A stretch of 48,847 bases of DNA, from assembly GCA_017456905.1 (NCBI GenBank), contig JAFTIL010000023.1, positions 1-48,847 of the forward strand, given 5' to 3'. The DNA is from Clostridia bacterium. GTDB lineage: Bacteria > Bacillota > Clostridia > Oscillospirales > CAG-272. Below the pieces are notes generated by a model that was not told where the DNA came from, did no database searches, and worked only from the letters and a program-made list of their open reading frames with translations. The translations under genes and the position numbers were made by a program. Positions 22,255 to 29,658 of the stretch are shown here, one piece after another (position 1 is the first letter of the stretch; each line of letters begins with the position of its first letter).

Positions 22255-25200
22255 TTACTGTGCCGAAACACGGAAAGTCCGTTCTTCACCATTGTCCATG
22301 GGAATGACAAAAGCGTAGGAGTAGGTGCCGTCTCCGTCGTAGAAGACCATATAGCCGTCGTAGTCGTTGACCGATGTCACGTCGTAGGTCACCCATTGAC
22401 CATTGACTTTCTCCTCGATGACGGGCTTTTCCCAGCCATCGAAGCCGTAAACACGAACCACCATGTTGTTGTGGCCGCCTGAGACGGTGAACTCAGCGGT
22501 GTTGTTCTCTGCCTTGATCTTGGGCATATAGGTGTCAGGGATGATCTCGCCTACGTTTGCTTCAGCCTTGAAGGGATCCAGGCAGGTATCCTGTCTTACC
22601 TGCAGGACGTTGGATATGTCGGTATTGGCGGTCTCCTGGGAGCCCCAAGGAAGGAGGATCAGGTTGATGCTGATGGTATCTCCCGCCTTCAAGGTAACTT
22701 TTCCCAAATTGAGAGTTAGGGTGCCGTCGTTGAGACCGCCCTTGCCAATGTCGCGGAAGATGAGGTGATCGGTGTACTGCTCACCGCCGATCACGATATG
22801 CCAATCCTTGATGATTACTGCCATGTTGACGTAGTCCGAAGACTCAGAGGAATAGGAGTAAGCGAAGAAGGGAGACTGCATGCCCAGCTTGTGATAGTCC
22901 GCGCGCTTGCCACGAAGCTCAGGCTCGGTGACCACAGGCTTGTTGTTTTCGTCCAAATAGGAGACAGTCTCGTAAGTCACGCCACGGCCGTCCATGGAGA
23001 AGATGGAGAAATCGTCCTTGAAGTTTTCAATTTCGATATTCTCAAGGACGGTCATGCGGATCTCGTAGTAGGTGCGGTTCTCATCAGTCTGGGGCATTTC
23101 CATATGACGGTAATCCACCTTGATCCTCTCGTCGTCCGAGACGTAGGACATAAGCACATCGGCGTATACGGGGCCGTAGGCTTCCACGATATCGGTGGTA
23201 CTTTCGGAGTAGACCTCCTCGCCCTCGGCGGTGATATACTCAAGGAAGTAGAGCCGTCCCGCGCTGGTATGCTGGGGCTGTCCTGCCCACAAGGGCGCGG
23301 ACATGGCGCGGAAGTCGGGCAAGGTCCAGCGATCCTTGCCGTAGACGTAGTAGGGGGCGATACAGTTGGTCTCGGTGGCACCCGTGGACAGATGATAATA
23401 GGGGGCGATGAACTGGATAGAGGACACCTGCTTCAGGGGATACTTGCCCCAGTTCTGATAAAGATGCAGGATGGAGAAATTCAGAGTCTCGCCCGACTTG
23501 ACGGAAAGAGGGAAGTAGGCCTCGCCATAGCTCATGTCACCCTTGTCGTAGAGGGGCTCCTCGTTCTCTCCTTTGAAGTTCTTGCAGACCTGAACGGCCA
23601 TGGGAAGGAGTTGCTTGTTTTCATCCAGCACCACGGCAGACTCCAAATTGCCGTAGACGGTGTGACCGTAAACGTAGATGGTTCTGTCATGATCATCGCC
23701 TTCTATCCTGGCGTTGATGGTGAAATGCTTGTCGGGATACTCGTAATAGGCTTGGTTAAAGTCCACGCCGCTGATATCAAAGCCGTAGGCACCGCGGAGA
23801 GGATCGTAGCCGAGGTACTTGGCTTTGTCACCGGAGGTGACCACGCTGACCTTTTCCAAGGGGTTCCGTTCTTCGTCGTGGGCGTCCAGAAGACCCGCGA
23901 AATCATGGGAGCTGTCGGTGTAGACGCGGTGACCAAAGGTGAGCTTCTGTTCTTTATCGACGAAGGCGACGGCATCGATGGATTGGTCAATGATATAGAC
24001 GCCATCCTCCAAGGACACCGTGAGACTGCCGCTGTCCTTGTGGGGGGTCATGACGTAACCGAAGACACCGGCGCGATCAATGTCAAAGCCCACGCAGGTG
24101 ACGGTTTTCCAGTCGATACCGCTCAGGGTGTCGCGGTGCTCGCCGTTCTTGTCCACAATAACCATACCCTTGACGCGGGAAGCCTCGATCTCGGTCTTCA
24201 TGCCGTAGGCGGTCAAATTGGTGATCTTGTCGGTGGCCACCAGATTGACCACTTGATTCAGCTTATCGGAATAGGTATGGAGGGTGCGGTCAACCGCCAG
24301 AGGAGGAACGGGGAGATCCGTGACGTGGACCAGCTTCAGCTCACTGATCTCAATGTTTTCACCTGCAGTGGCACCGCAGTCCAGGCGGAGCGCTTTGAGT
24401 TGACCCGTGTAGTCCTGAACGCCGTCCATGCGGACAACATAGGTGACGAATTCCTCCCCGGGATAGACCACGAAATCTACGTACTGGGAGCCGTCAATGC
24501 CGTCCTTACTGCCTGCGGCAAAAAGGAACTGTGCGGAAGTCGCCTCCTCTACGCGCATAGTGATCATGATTGCATTATAGTGATCGATCTTATAGTTGCG
24601 TCCCGAGAAAATATTCAGGTAAGGATCCCCGCCGTTGGTCACGGTATAGGAAATATGATCCTTACTGCTTTCAATATTTTCGATCTGGTTGCCGGAAAGG
24701 CGCCCCAGTTTGGAAAGAATATCATTAGCCTCCACCGATTCATCCAGCTCGTAGCTTTGGCCAAAGTTGGTTCCAAGAACATGGGTCTCATAATAATAAG
24801 TACCATAGCGGTAAATGTTGACACGGCCATTCATAGAGGACTCTGAACCGTAAAAGATACTGCCATCGTCCATCATGGCATAAATATCCATGGTGTTACG
24901 GAAATAGGGAATCCCGTTTTCATTGACAAGCGCAGAAATCTGCTTGTTGTTCTTGCCCGTCAGATCTGCCGTGATGGCCATGTTCAGATTGTTCATTTCA
25001 AAGCTCGTACGGTTGCCGCCGATGTAGCCCGCCTGCACGCCGTCCTTCATGGCTTGTGCGTATTCAACCGAGTCGGCAAAGGTGCCCGTCAGATCGTAAT
25101 GAACGCCGCCCTCCTCGGTATCGGTGGCCTTGCAGACGTAGGCCTCGTAGATACCGACAGAGCCGTCAGCTACCTTGGTATCTACGCCAAATCTTTCCAC

Positions 25201-25698
25201 AGCGGCGGTCATGCCCGCCTCGGTGTTGGCCCCGATATACAGCTTTGGGCCGGATACAAGGATATGGTAACCGTCCTTGCCCACGTCAAAGAAACCTTCG
25301 GGATGCTCGCTGTTACGGTTGGTATAACCCAGCACGATCTCGTGTTTCCCGACTTCGGTGGAAGTATCCACGGCCACAGGCAGAGTAACCCCTGCGGAGG
25401 CAAACAAAGCGACCAATTCATCCGCAGCCGTAAGCTCCCATGCGGCGGCGTAATCGGGGATGATGAGGGTATAATCCGTCTTGCCGTCCTCCGCCAACAT
25501 GAGGCTGTTTTCGTCGATCACAGGCTCGGTTTCCTGATTGGTCTCTACGATCAGCTCCGAGGTGGCCTCGGAGGTTTGAGTCTCGTCATCCGTCCCGTCG
25601 GAAATTGAGGGGGTAGGATTGCACGCAGCCAGCTGTCCTATGGTCATGGCGGCGGCCAAAAGCAGGAGCAGGCATTTTTTGGTATTGATCTTATGCAT
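22255..25698 (-). CDS. Large surface lipoprotein, probably carbohydrate-related, function unknown
   Basis: The 1147-residue product has a lipoprotein signal with lipobox LAAC (cysteine 26) and an acidic Thr/Glu linker. Residues about 65-190 (TLIIPDYAAAWELTAADEL ... KHEIVLGYTNRNSE ... DGYHILVSGPKLYIGANTEAG) resemble the N-terminal domain placed before GH67, GH20 or DUF4838 catalytic modules. The rest is beta-rich, with probable carbohydrate-binding jelly-roll segments (e.g. near 360-500), and ends in an Ig-like or sugar-binding domain. No glycosidase active site is recognised. The ATG at 25698 has AGGAATG upstream; the longer reading frame runs through the promoter and is rejected. It is monocistronic and on the cell surface, likely binding or processing host or dietary glycans. 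Confidence 0.75.
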   Translation of the reverse strand: MHKINTKKCLLLLLAAAMTIGQLAACNPTPSISDGTDDETQTSEATSELIVETNQETEPVIDENSLMLAEDGKTDYTLIIPDYAAAWELTAADELVALFASAGVTLPVAVDTSTEVGKHEIVLGYTNRNSEHPEGFFDVGKDGYHILVSGPKLYIGANTEAGMTAAVERFGVDTKVADGSVGIYEAYVCKATDTEEGGVHYDLTGTFADSVEYAQAMKDGVQAGYIGGNRTSFEMNNLNMAITADLTGKNNKQISALVNENGIPYFRNTMDIYAMMDDGSIFYGSESSMNGRVNIYRYGTYYYETHVLGTNFGQSYELDESVEANDILSKLGRLSGNQIENIESSKDHISYTVTNGGDPYLNIFSGRNYKIDHYNAIMITMRVEEATSAQFLFAAGSKDGIDGSQYVDFVVYPGEEFVTYVVRMDGVQDYTGQLKALRLDCGATAGENIEISELKLVHVTDLPVPPLAVDRTLHTYSDKLNQVVNLVATDKITNLTAYGMKTEIEASRVKGMVIVDKNGEHRDTLSGIDWKTVTCVGFDIDRAGVFGYVMTPHKDSGSLTVSLEDGVYIIDQSIDAVAFVDKEQKLTFGHRVYTDSSHDFAGLLDAHDEERNPLEKVSVVTSGDKAKYLGYDPLRGAYGFDISGVDFNQAYYEYPDKHFTINARIEGDDHDRTIYVYGHTVYGNLESAVVLDENKQLLPMAVQVCKNFKGENEEPLYDKGDMSYGEAYFPLSVKSGETLNFSILHLYQNWGKYPLKQVSSIQFIAPYYHLSTGATETNCIAPYYVYGKDRWTLPDFRAMSAPLWAGQPQHTSAGRLYFLEYITAEGEEVYSESTTDIVEAYGPVYADVLMSYVSDDERIKVDYRHMEMPQTDENRTYYEIRMTVLENIEIENFKDDFSIFSMDGRGVTYETVSYLDENNKPVVTEPELRGKRADYHKLGMQSPFFAYSYSSESSDYVNMAVIIKDWHIVIGGEQYTDHLIFRDIGKGGLNDGTLTLNLGKVTLKAGDTISINLILLPWGSQETANTDISNVLQVRQDTCLDPFKAEANVGEIIPDTYMPKIKAENNTAEFTVSGGHNNMVVRVYGFDGWEKPVIEEKVNGQWVTYDVTSVNDYDGYMVFYDGDGTYSYAFVIPMDNGEERTFRVSAQ

Positions 25699-25734
25699 AT
25701 CGGCATTCCTCTCTTTGGTTTCAAAGTTTATTCC

Positions 25735-25763
25735 ATTATACCATGTCCACCCATTTTTTTCAA
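25735..25763 (-). promoter_or_regulatory. Sigma-A promoter of the large lipoprotein
   Basis: Minus strand TTGAAA (25758-25763), 17 bases, TATAAT (25735-25740), 37 bases before the ATG. Confidence 0.8.
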
Positions 25764-25772
25764 TAGGCAGGC

Positions 25773-25812
25773 ACAAAAAAAAGGATGCAGAATCACGGTT
25801 CGGCATCCTTTT
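25773..25812 (-). terminator. Terminator of the trxA-trxB operon
   Basis: AAGGATGC pairs with GCATCCTT, and the minus strand continues into a T8 run (25774-25781 region). It follows the trxB stop by about 10 bases. Confidence 0.85.
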
Positions 25813-25821
25813 GGGTGATAT

Positions 25822-26751
25822 TCAGATTTTAGAAAGATACCCCTCGGCCATATGAGCGGCCACGGCTCCGTCAGCGGCAGCGGTCACCACTTGGCGAAGC
25901 TCCTTTGTACGCACGTCGCCCGCGGCATAGACACCGGGGATATTGGTTTCGGTGGTCTCCCCGCTCTTAATGTAACCCGCCTCGTCCAGATCAAGCTGGC
26001 CCTTAAAAAGGTCTGTATTGGGTGCTTGTCCCACACTGACGAACAAGCCGTCCAAGGGAAGCTCCACAGTTTCCCCCGTTTTCACTTGGCGAAGGGTCAC
26101 GCCCGTCAGCTTCTTGTCGCTGTGCAGGGTCTCCACGATGGCGTTCCAAAGGATCTGGATGTTCCCCGTGTTCTCCAAGGGCTCGTGATAGATCTTGGAG
26201 GCGCGCAGGGTGTCTCTTCTGTGGATCAAATAGACCTTGGCACACACGCGGGAGAGAAACAGCGCGTCAGCCGCCGCGGTATTGCCGCCGCCCACCACTG
26301 CCACGGTCTTACCACGGTAGAGCATACCGTCGCAAGCGGCACAATAGCCCACACCGCGGCCGATAAGTTCGGTCTCGCCCTCAACGCCCAGGTGCTTGTG
26401 ATCCGCGCCCGTGGCAATGATGACAGTTTTAGCATAGTAAGCACCCACATCCGTGGTGATAACCTTGGGATCGGCCTTGAGCTCCACCGACAGGACCTCG
26501 GTCTGCACCGTTTCGGCACCGAATCGGTGGGCCCCCAACTGCATCTGATAGCCCAGGGTAAAGCCGTCGATACCCTCGTGAAAGCCGGGGTAGTTGTCGA
26601 TCTGGGCGGTTTGAGTCATCTGACCGCCCGGGGAGAACTTTTCCAGTACCAGGGTGGAAAGTCCGCTCCGCACGGCGTACAGGGCGGCGGTGTACCCTGC
26701 GGGGCCGCCGCCCAGAATGACGGTATCGTAAATTTTTACGTTCTCAGACAT
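25822..26751 (-). CDS. trxB: Thioredoxin reductase
   Basis: A flavoprotein reducing thioredoxin with NADPH. The 309-residue product shows the FAD-binding GGGPAG (14-19), the redox pair CAAC (Cys137, Cys140), the NADPH-binding GGGNTAA (154-160), RRD.LRASK downstream of it, and a C-terminal GDVRTK...QVVTAAADG.VAA FAD motif. The start is set at ATG 26751 because GAGG lies 6 bases upstream. The ATG at 26763, which overlaps the trxA stop, has no ribosome-binding site. It is translated from the trxA-trxB transcript. The 'CAAC' spacing residues differ from the common CATC but keep both cysteines. Confidence 0.95.
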   Translation of the reverse strand: MSENVKIYDTVILGGGPAGYTAALYAVRSGLSTLVLEKFSPGGQMTQTAQIDNYPGFHEGIDGFTLGYQMQLGAHRFGAETVQTEVLSVELKADPKVITTDVGAYYAKTVIIATGADHKHLGVEGETELIGRGVGYCAACDGMLYRGKTVAVVGGGNTAAADALFLSRVCAKVYLIHRRDTLRASKIYHEPLENTGNIQILWNAIVETLHSDKKLTGVTLRQVKTGETVELPLDGLFVSVGQAPNTDLFKGQLDLDEAGYIKSGETTETNIPGVYAAGDVRTKELRQVVTAAADGAVAAHMAEGYLSKI

Positions 26752-26759
26752 GGCGATCC

Positions 26760-27068
26760 TCATGCCAAGAGGCTGAGCAGCTTAGCTTTGGGCTGAGCGC
26801 CCACGGTGGTGGATACAAGCTCGCCGTTCTTGAACACAAGCAGGGTGGGGATGCTCATAACGCCAAAGCGGGTAGCCAGATCGGGCTCCTCATCCACGTC
26901 AATCTTAACGATCTTGTACTCGGGATGCTCTGCGGCGATCTCCTCCAGGATGGGGGCGATCATGCGGCAGGGGCCGCACCAGGTAGCGAAAAAATCCACC
27001 AGCACGGGGACGTTACTTTCAATAACGATCTCATTGAAATTCTGATTGGTTGCATGAATGACAGACAT
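26760..27068 (-). CDS. trxA: Thioredoxin
   Basis: A small cytoplasmic disulfide reductase. The 102-residue product has the classic active site ATWCGPCRM (Cys31, Cys34), preceded by PVLVDFFA and followed by the cis-proline loop GVMSIPTLLVFKNGE. Length and layout are standard. The ATG at 27068 follows AAGGAGG. It is followed by trxB with only 8 bases between the trxA stop and the preferred trxB start. Its upstream region contains a weak promoter with an FNR/CRP-like palindrome at 27137-27152. Confidence 0.96.
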   Translation of the reverse strand: MSVIHATNQNFNEIVIESNVPVLVDFFATWCGPCRMIAPILEEIAAEHPEYKIVKIDVDEEPDLATRFGVMSIPTLLVFKNGELVSTTVGAQPKAKLLSLLA

Positions 27069-27108
27069 ATCATTTACCTCCTTAGGTTGTTTTTATTTTC
27101 ACGTACAT

Positions 27109-27152
27109 AGTATAGCACGTTTTTGATAAAAAAGTATGTGACTTGAGTCACA
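27109..27152 (-). promoter_or_regulatory. trxA promoter with FNR/CRP-like palindrome
   Basis: On the minus strand a TATACT -10 (27109-27114) lacks a good -35 (ATACTT at 17 bases). A perfect 16-bp palindrome, TGTGA-N6-TCACA (27137-27152), is centred about 42 bases upstream of the predicted start, the class II activator position for CRP/FNR-family regulators. Alternatively the palindrome followed by TACTTTTTT could terminate a transcript from the promoter at 27261-27289. Confidence 0.55.
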
Positions 27153-27260
27153 AAGCCGAGGGATTTTTCCTTTTCGATAGCGCACGAGCCCTATGACAGC
27201 CACCATGTCGGTGATCTGACCTATGATTTCAATAAGCGGCACGGAAATCCCTGCGCCTAT
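27153..27260 (-). ncRNA. Possible small RNA or leader from an orphan promoter upstream of trxA
   Basis: The strong minus-strand promoter at 27261-27289 points into this segment, which has no convincing gene. The transcript could close with GGGATTT near its 5' end pairing to AAATCCC at its 3' side, with an inner CACC/GGTG hairpin, and end at the palindrome plus T-run at 27120-27152. The alternative is a long trxA leader. No known RNA family is recognised, and a weak 35-codon reading frame without a ribosome-binding site is present. Confidence 0.35.
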
Positions 27261-27289
27261 AGTATAACCTGTTTTTCGCAGAAAGTCAA
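27261..27289 (-). promoter_or_regulatory. Orphan sigma-A promoter
   Basis: Minus strand TTGACT (27284-27289), 17 bases, TATACT (27261-27266). It begins 4 bases from the first family-A repeat and reads away from it toward trxA, about 190 bases upstream of that gene. Confidence 0.7.
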
Positions 27290-27292
27290 GAG

Positions 27293-27598
27293 GGAGATAG
27301 CGTGAAAGTTCAAAGATCATAAACCCAAGTAAACTGTTTCACGCCTAATTCTCCCTAAAAATGGGGCCCAACCCATTTTTGTCGCTGATAAGCGACACGG
27401 TCGAATTGCAAAATGTATTTATGCCGCCGCTGGCGGCGGAATGGAGATAGCGTGAAAGTTCAAAGATCATAAACCCAAGTAAACTGTTTCACGCCTAATT
27501 CTCCCTAAAAATGGGTTGGGCCCCATTTTTGTCGCTGATAAGCGACACGGTCGAATTGCAAAATGTATTTATGCCGCCGCTGGCGGCGGAATGGAGAT
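27293..27598 (+). repeat. Family-A structured repeat, two 150-bp tandem copies with inverted hairpin loop
   Basis: Copy 1 (27293-27442) and copy 2 (27443-27592, with GGAGAT continuing to 27598) are identical except for six bases. Each contains four stem-loops: GGGAGA.A.GCGTGAAA with TTTCACGC...TCTCCC, then AAAAATGGG/CCCATTTTT, GTCGC/GCGAC and GCCGCC/GGCGGC. The loop of the second hairpin is GCCCAA in copy 1 (27366-27371) and its reverse complement TTGGGC in copy 2 (27516-27521). A divergent third copy is the leader of the MFS permease at 6859-7000. Confidence 0.9.
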
Positions 27599-27602
27599 TA
27601 AA

Positions 27603-27620
27603 ATGAAAATGACGTGGTGA
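27603..27620 (+). other. Vestigial start: ribosome-binding site plus five-codon ORF
   Basis: The second family-A copy ends in GGAGAT, which stands 7 bases before an ATG opening a five-codon frame (M-K-M-T-W-stop). In the MFS permease the same repeat end serves a real gene, so this may be the remains of a gene once led by the repeat, or a leader peptide. Translation is unproven. Confidence 0.35.
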
Positions 27621-27900
27621 GGTAAATTGTTGCTTAGCTGGGAGTACGCCAAGGGGAACCCCTCAAAAACCTTTAGCAAAAAATTTGCCATGAGATCAGA
27701 CAATGGGTAAAGAGTGTAAAGCGCTTGACCTGTCGAGGGATATTTGCATAATGGCCAGCGCCCCTTTCACCGCCCATGTGGGGCCCCCTCCCCACAGAGA
27801 TATCCCAACATCCCTTCGCGGGATGCTGCTCACAAGGTTTGAACATTCCCGGCGTTGGCTGGCGGCACTGCCGCCAAACAACCATTTACCTTATCTCTCA
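27621..27900. mobile_element. Family-B MITE-like element with terminal inverted repeats
   Basis: GGTAAATTGTTG (27621-27632) and CAACCATTTACC (27889-27900) form 12-base terminal inverted repeats with one mismatch around 256 bases without a credible gene. Internal blocks (GTACGCCAAGGGG, AAAACCTTTA, CGCCCATGTGGGG, CCCTTCGCGGGATG, CGGCGTTGGC, GGCGGCACTGCCGCC) recur at 33344-33530 and partly at 17270-17440. No transposase was found, so any mobility would be in trans. Confidence 0.65.
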
Positions 27901-27929
27901 AAAAGATTACAAAAAAATCTCCAAAGCCC

Positions 27930-27958
27930 TTTACCAACGCGCTATCTTATGGTATAAT
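27930..27958 (+). promoter_or_regulatory. Promoter of the corrinoid methyltransferase operon
   Basis: TTTACC (27930-27935), 17 bases, TATAAT (27953-27958). The leader to the ATG at 27990 is about 25 bases with AGGAGG. No cobalamin riboswitch precedes it. Confidence 0.75.
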
Positions 27959-27989
27959 GATAGCATAAATACACAGGAGGATATCCCCC

Positions 27990-28655
27990 ATGAATGCTGC
28001 ACTTTTGAATGAAATTTCCGAAAAGCTCCAACGCGGTAAAGCCAAAGACGTCTCCGCCCTGGTCACACAAGCCTTGGAAGAGGGTATCGCCGCAGAGGTA
28101 ATTCTTAACGAAGGTCTGGTCGTCGGTATGAATATCGTGGGCGACAAGTTCCGAAACAACGAAGTCTTTGTCCCCGAAGTATTGGTCGCCGCCCGTGCCA
28201 TGAATGCAGGTCTCAAAATTTTGAAGCCCGTGCTCACCAATGAGGGCGTGGAGCCCCTGGGTACTGCCGTCATCTGCACCGTCAAGGGCGATATGCACGA
28301 CATTGGCAAAAACCTTGTCAAAATGATGATCGAAGGTCAGGGTATTTCCTGCGTGGATCTTGGCGTGGACGTGGAGCCCTCTGCCATCGTAGCCGCCGTC
28401 AAGGAAAACAACGCTCAGCTCGTCTGCCTTTCTGCCCTGCTCACCACCACTATGATGAGCCAGAAGGACGTCATCGACGCCTTGGTGGAAGCAGGCATCC
28501 GCGACAACGTAAAGGTTATGGTGGGCGGTGCGCCCATCACCCAGACCTTTGCCGACGAGATCGGCGCAGACTGCTACACCCTGGACGCCGCTTCTGCCGC
28601 CCAAGAAGCCAAACGACTTATTCTTGAGATGAAAGACAAATCATATGAAGTATAA
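27990..28655 (+). CDS. Corrinoid protein of a methyltransferase system (MtaC/MtbC/MtvC-like)
   Basis: This protein carries the methyl group on a cobamide cofactor between two methyltransferases. The 221-residue product has the family's two parts. A helical cap domain (1-85) is followed by a Rossmann-like B12-binding domain carrying KGDMHDIGKNLV, with DxHxxG at 101-106 and His103 as the lower cobalt ligand. Then come DLGVDVEP, LSALLTTTM and VGGAPITQTFADEIGAD. The ATG at 27990 follows AGGAGG. It is the first gene of a six-gene operon and overlaps the next by 11 bases. The demethylated substrate cannot be told from this protein. Confidence 0.93.
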   Translation: MNAALLNEISEKLQRGKAKDVSALVTQALEEGIAAEVILNEGLVVGMNIVGDKFRNNEVFVPEVLVAARAMNAGLKILKPVLTNEGVEPLGTAVICTVKGDMHDIGKNLVKMMIEGQGISCVDLGVDVEPSAIVAAVKENNAQLVCLSALLTTTMMSQKDVIDALVEAGIRDNVKVMVGGAPITQTFADEIGADCYTLDAASAAQEAKRLILEMKDKSYEV

Positions 28656-29658
28656 CATGAACGAGTGGCTCACCACTCTGCCCGCAAGTAAAAAGCCTCT
28701 TCCCTTGCTCTCCTTCCCTTCGGCGCAGCTTTTGGGGGTCAGCGTATACGATTTCACCCACAATGCCGCCCTGCAGACCGAGGGCATCATCCGAGTGGCC
28801 GAGCGCACAGACGCGGCCGCTGCGGTCTGCATGATGGATCTGTCGGTGGAGGCCGAGGCCTTCGGCTGTGAGATCAAGGACGCCGAAAATGAAGTTCCCA
28901 CCGTCATCGGCTCGCTGATCACAGATGAGGACGAGGCTGAAGCCTTGACAGTCCCTGCGGTGGGCGACGGCCGCACGGGGCTTTATATTGAGGCCGCCCG
29001 AAATGCCAAAGCCGCCATCACCGACCGCCCCGTACTGGCGGGCATCATCGGCCCCTTCTCCCTGGCAGGACGGCTCATGGACGTATCCGAAGCGCTGGTC
29101 AACTGCATCGCCGACGAGGATTTCGTTCACGCCGCCCTCCGCAAGACCACCGCCTTTTTAAAGGCCTACGCGCAGGCTTATAAAGACGCAGGAGCAGACG
29201 GCATCGTCATGGCCGAGCCCCTGGCGGGACTTCTCTCCCCTATTCTGGAAACCGAATTTTCCGCGCCTTACGTCAAGGAGATCGTAGAGGCGGTGCAGGA
29301 CGAGAGCTTCGTCGTTGTCTATCACAACTGCGGCCCCAACACCCCCCTGATGACGAATTCTTTCTATCAAAACGGTGCGGCGGCATATCATTTTGGTGAC
29401 GCCGTCGATCTTAAAAATATGCTGGAGCAAATGCCCGCTGACCGCCCCGTGTGCGGCAACATTTCCCCCGTGGATCATTTTGCCAAAGGAACGCCCGAGG
29501 AAATGTACGCCGCCGTGACCGAGCTGATCCAAAAGTGTAGCGAGCATCCCAACTTCGTGCTGTCCTCCGGGTGCGATATTCCCCCCGCCGCCAAGTGGGA
29601 AAACATTGACGCTTTCTTTGGCGCCGCCCGCGACGCGGCCAAAGGAGGTACCGCATGA
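28645..29658 (+). CDS. MtaA/CmuA-type (UroD-fold) corrinoid methyltransferase
   Basis: The 337-residue product belongs to the uroporphyrinogen decarboxylase-fold methyltransferases that move methyl groups to or from corrinoid proteins with a zinc-bound thiol. The expected zinc ligands are visible as VVYHNCG (His and Cys, about 226-228) and LSSGCDIP (Cys about 309). PFSLAGRLM and ADGIVMAEPLAG are typical of MtaA relatives. In methanogens the acceptor is coenzyme M; in Clostridia another thiol or a folate-linked partner is likely, so the acceptor is uncertain. The ATG at 28645 overlaps the corrinoid gene; an ATG at 28657 is an alternative start. It overlaps the next gene by 4 bases. Confidence 0.85.
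   Translation: MKYNMNEWLTTLPASKKPLPLLSFPSAQLLGVSVYDFTHNAALQTEGIIRVAERTDAAAAVCMMDLSVEAEAFGCEIKDAENEVPTVIGSLITDEDEAEALTVPAVGDGRTGLYIEAARNAKAAITDRPVLAGIIGPFSLAGRLMDVSEALVNCIADEDFVHAALRKTTAFLKAYAQAYKDAGADGIVMAEPLAGLLSPILETEFSAPYVKEIVEAVQDESFVVVYHNCGPNTPLMTNSFYQNGAAAYHFGDAVDLKNMLEQMPADRPVCGNISPVDHFAKGTPEEMYAAVTELIQKCSEHPNFVLSSGCDIPPAAKWENIDAFFGAARDAAKGGTA

Noticed and set aside
22765-24846. 693-codon plus-strand reading frame
   Set aside because: Exact antisense shadow of the large lipoprotein gene; no ribosome-binding site and no recognisable fold, while the minus strand has a signal peptide, promoter and start context.
27099-27320. 73-codon minus-strand reading frame upstream of trxA
   Set aside because: It starts inside the repeat, crosses a promoter and has no ribosome-binding site or recognisable family.
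27673-27885. Short reading frames on both strands
   Set aside because: They lie in the family-B element, lack ribosome-binding sites and differ between element copies.
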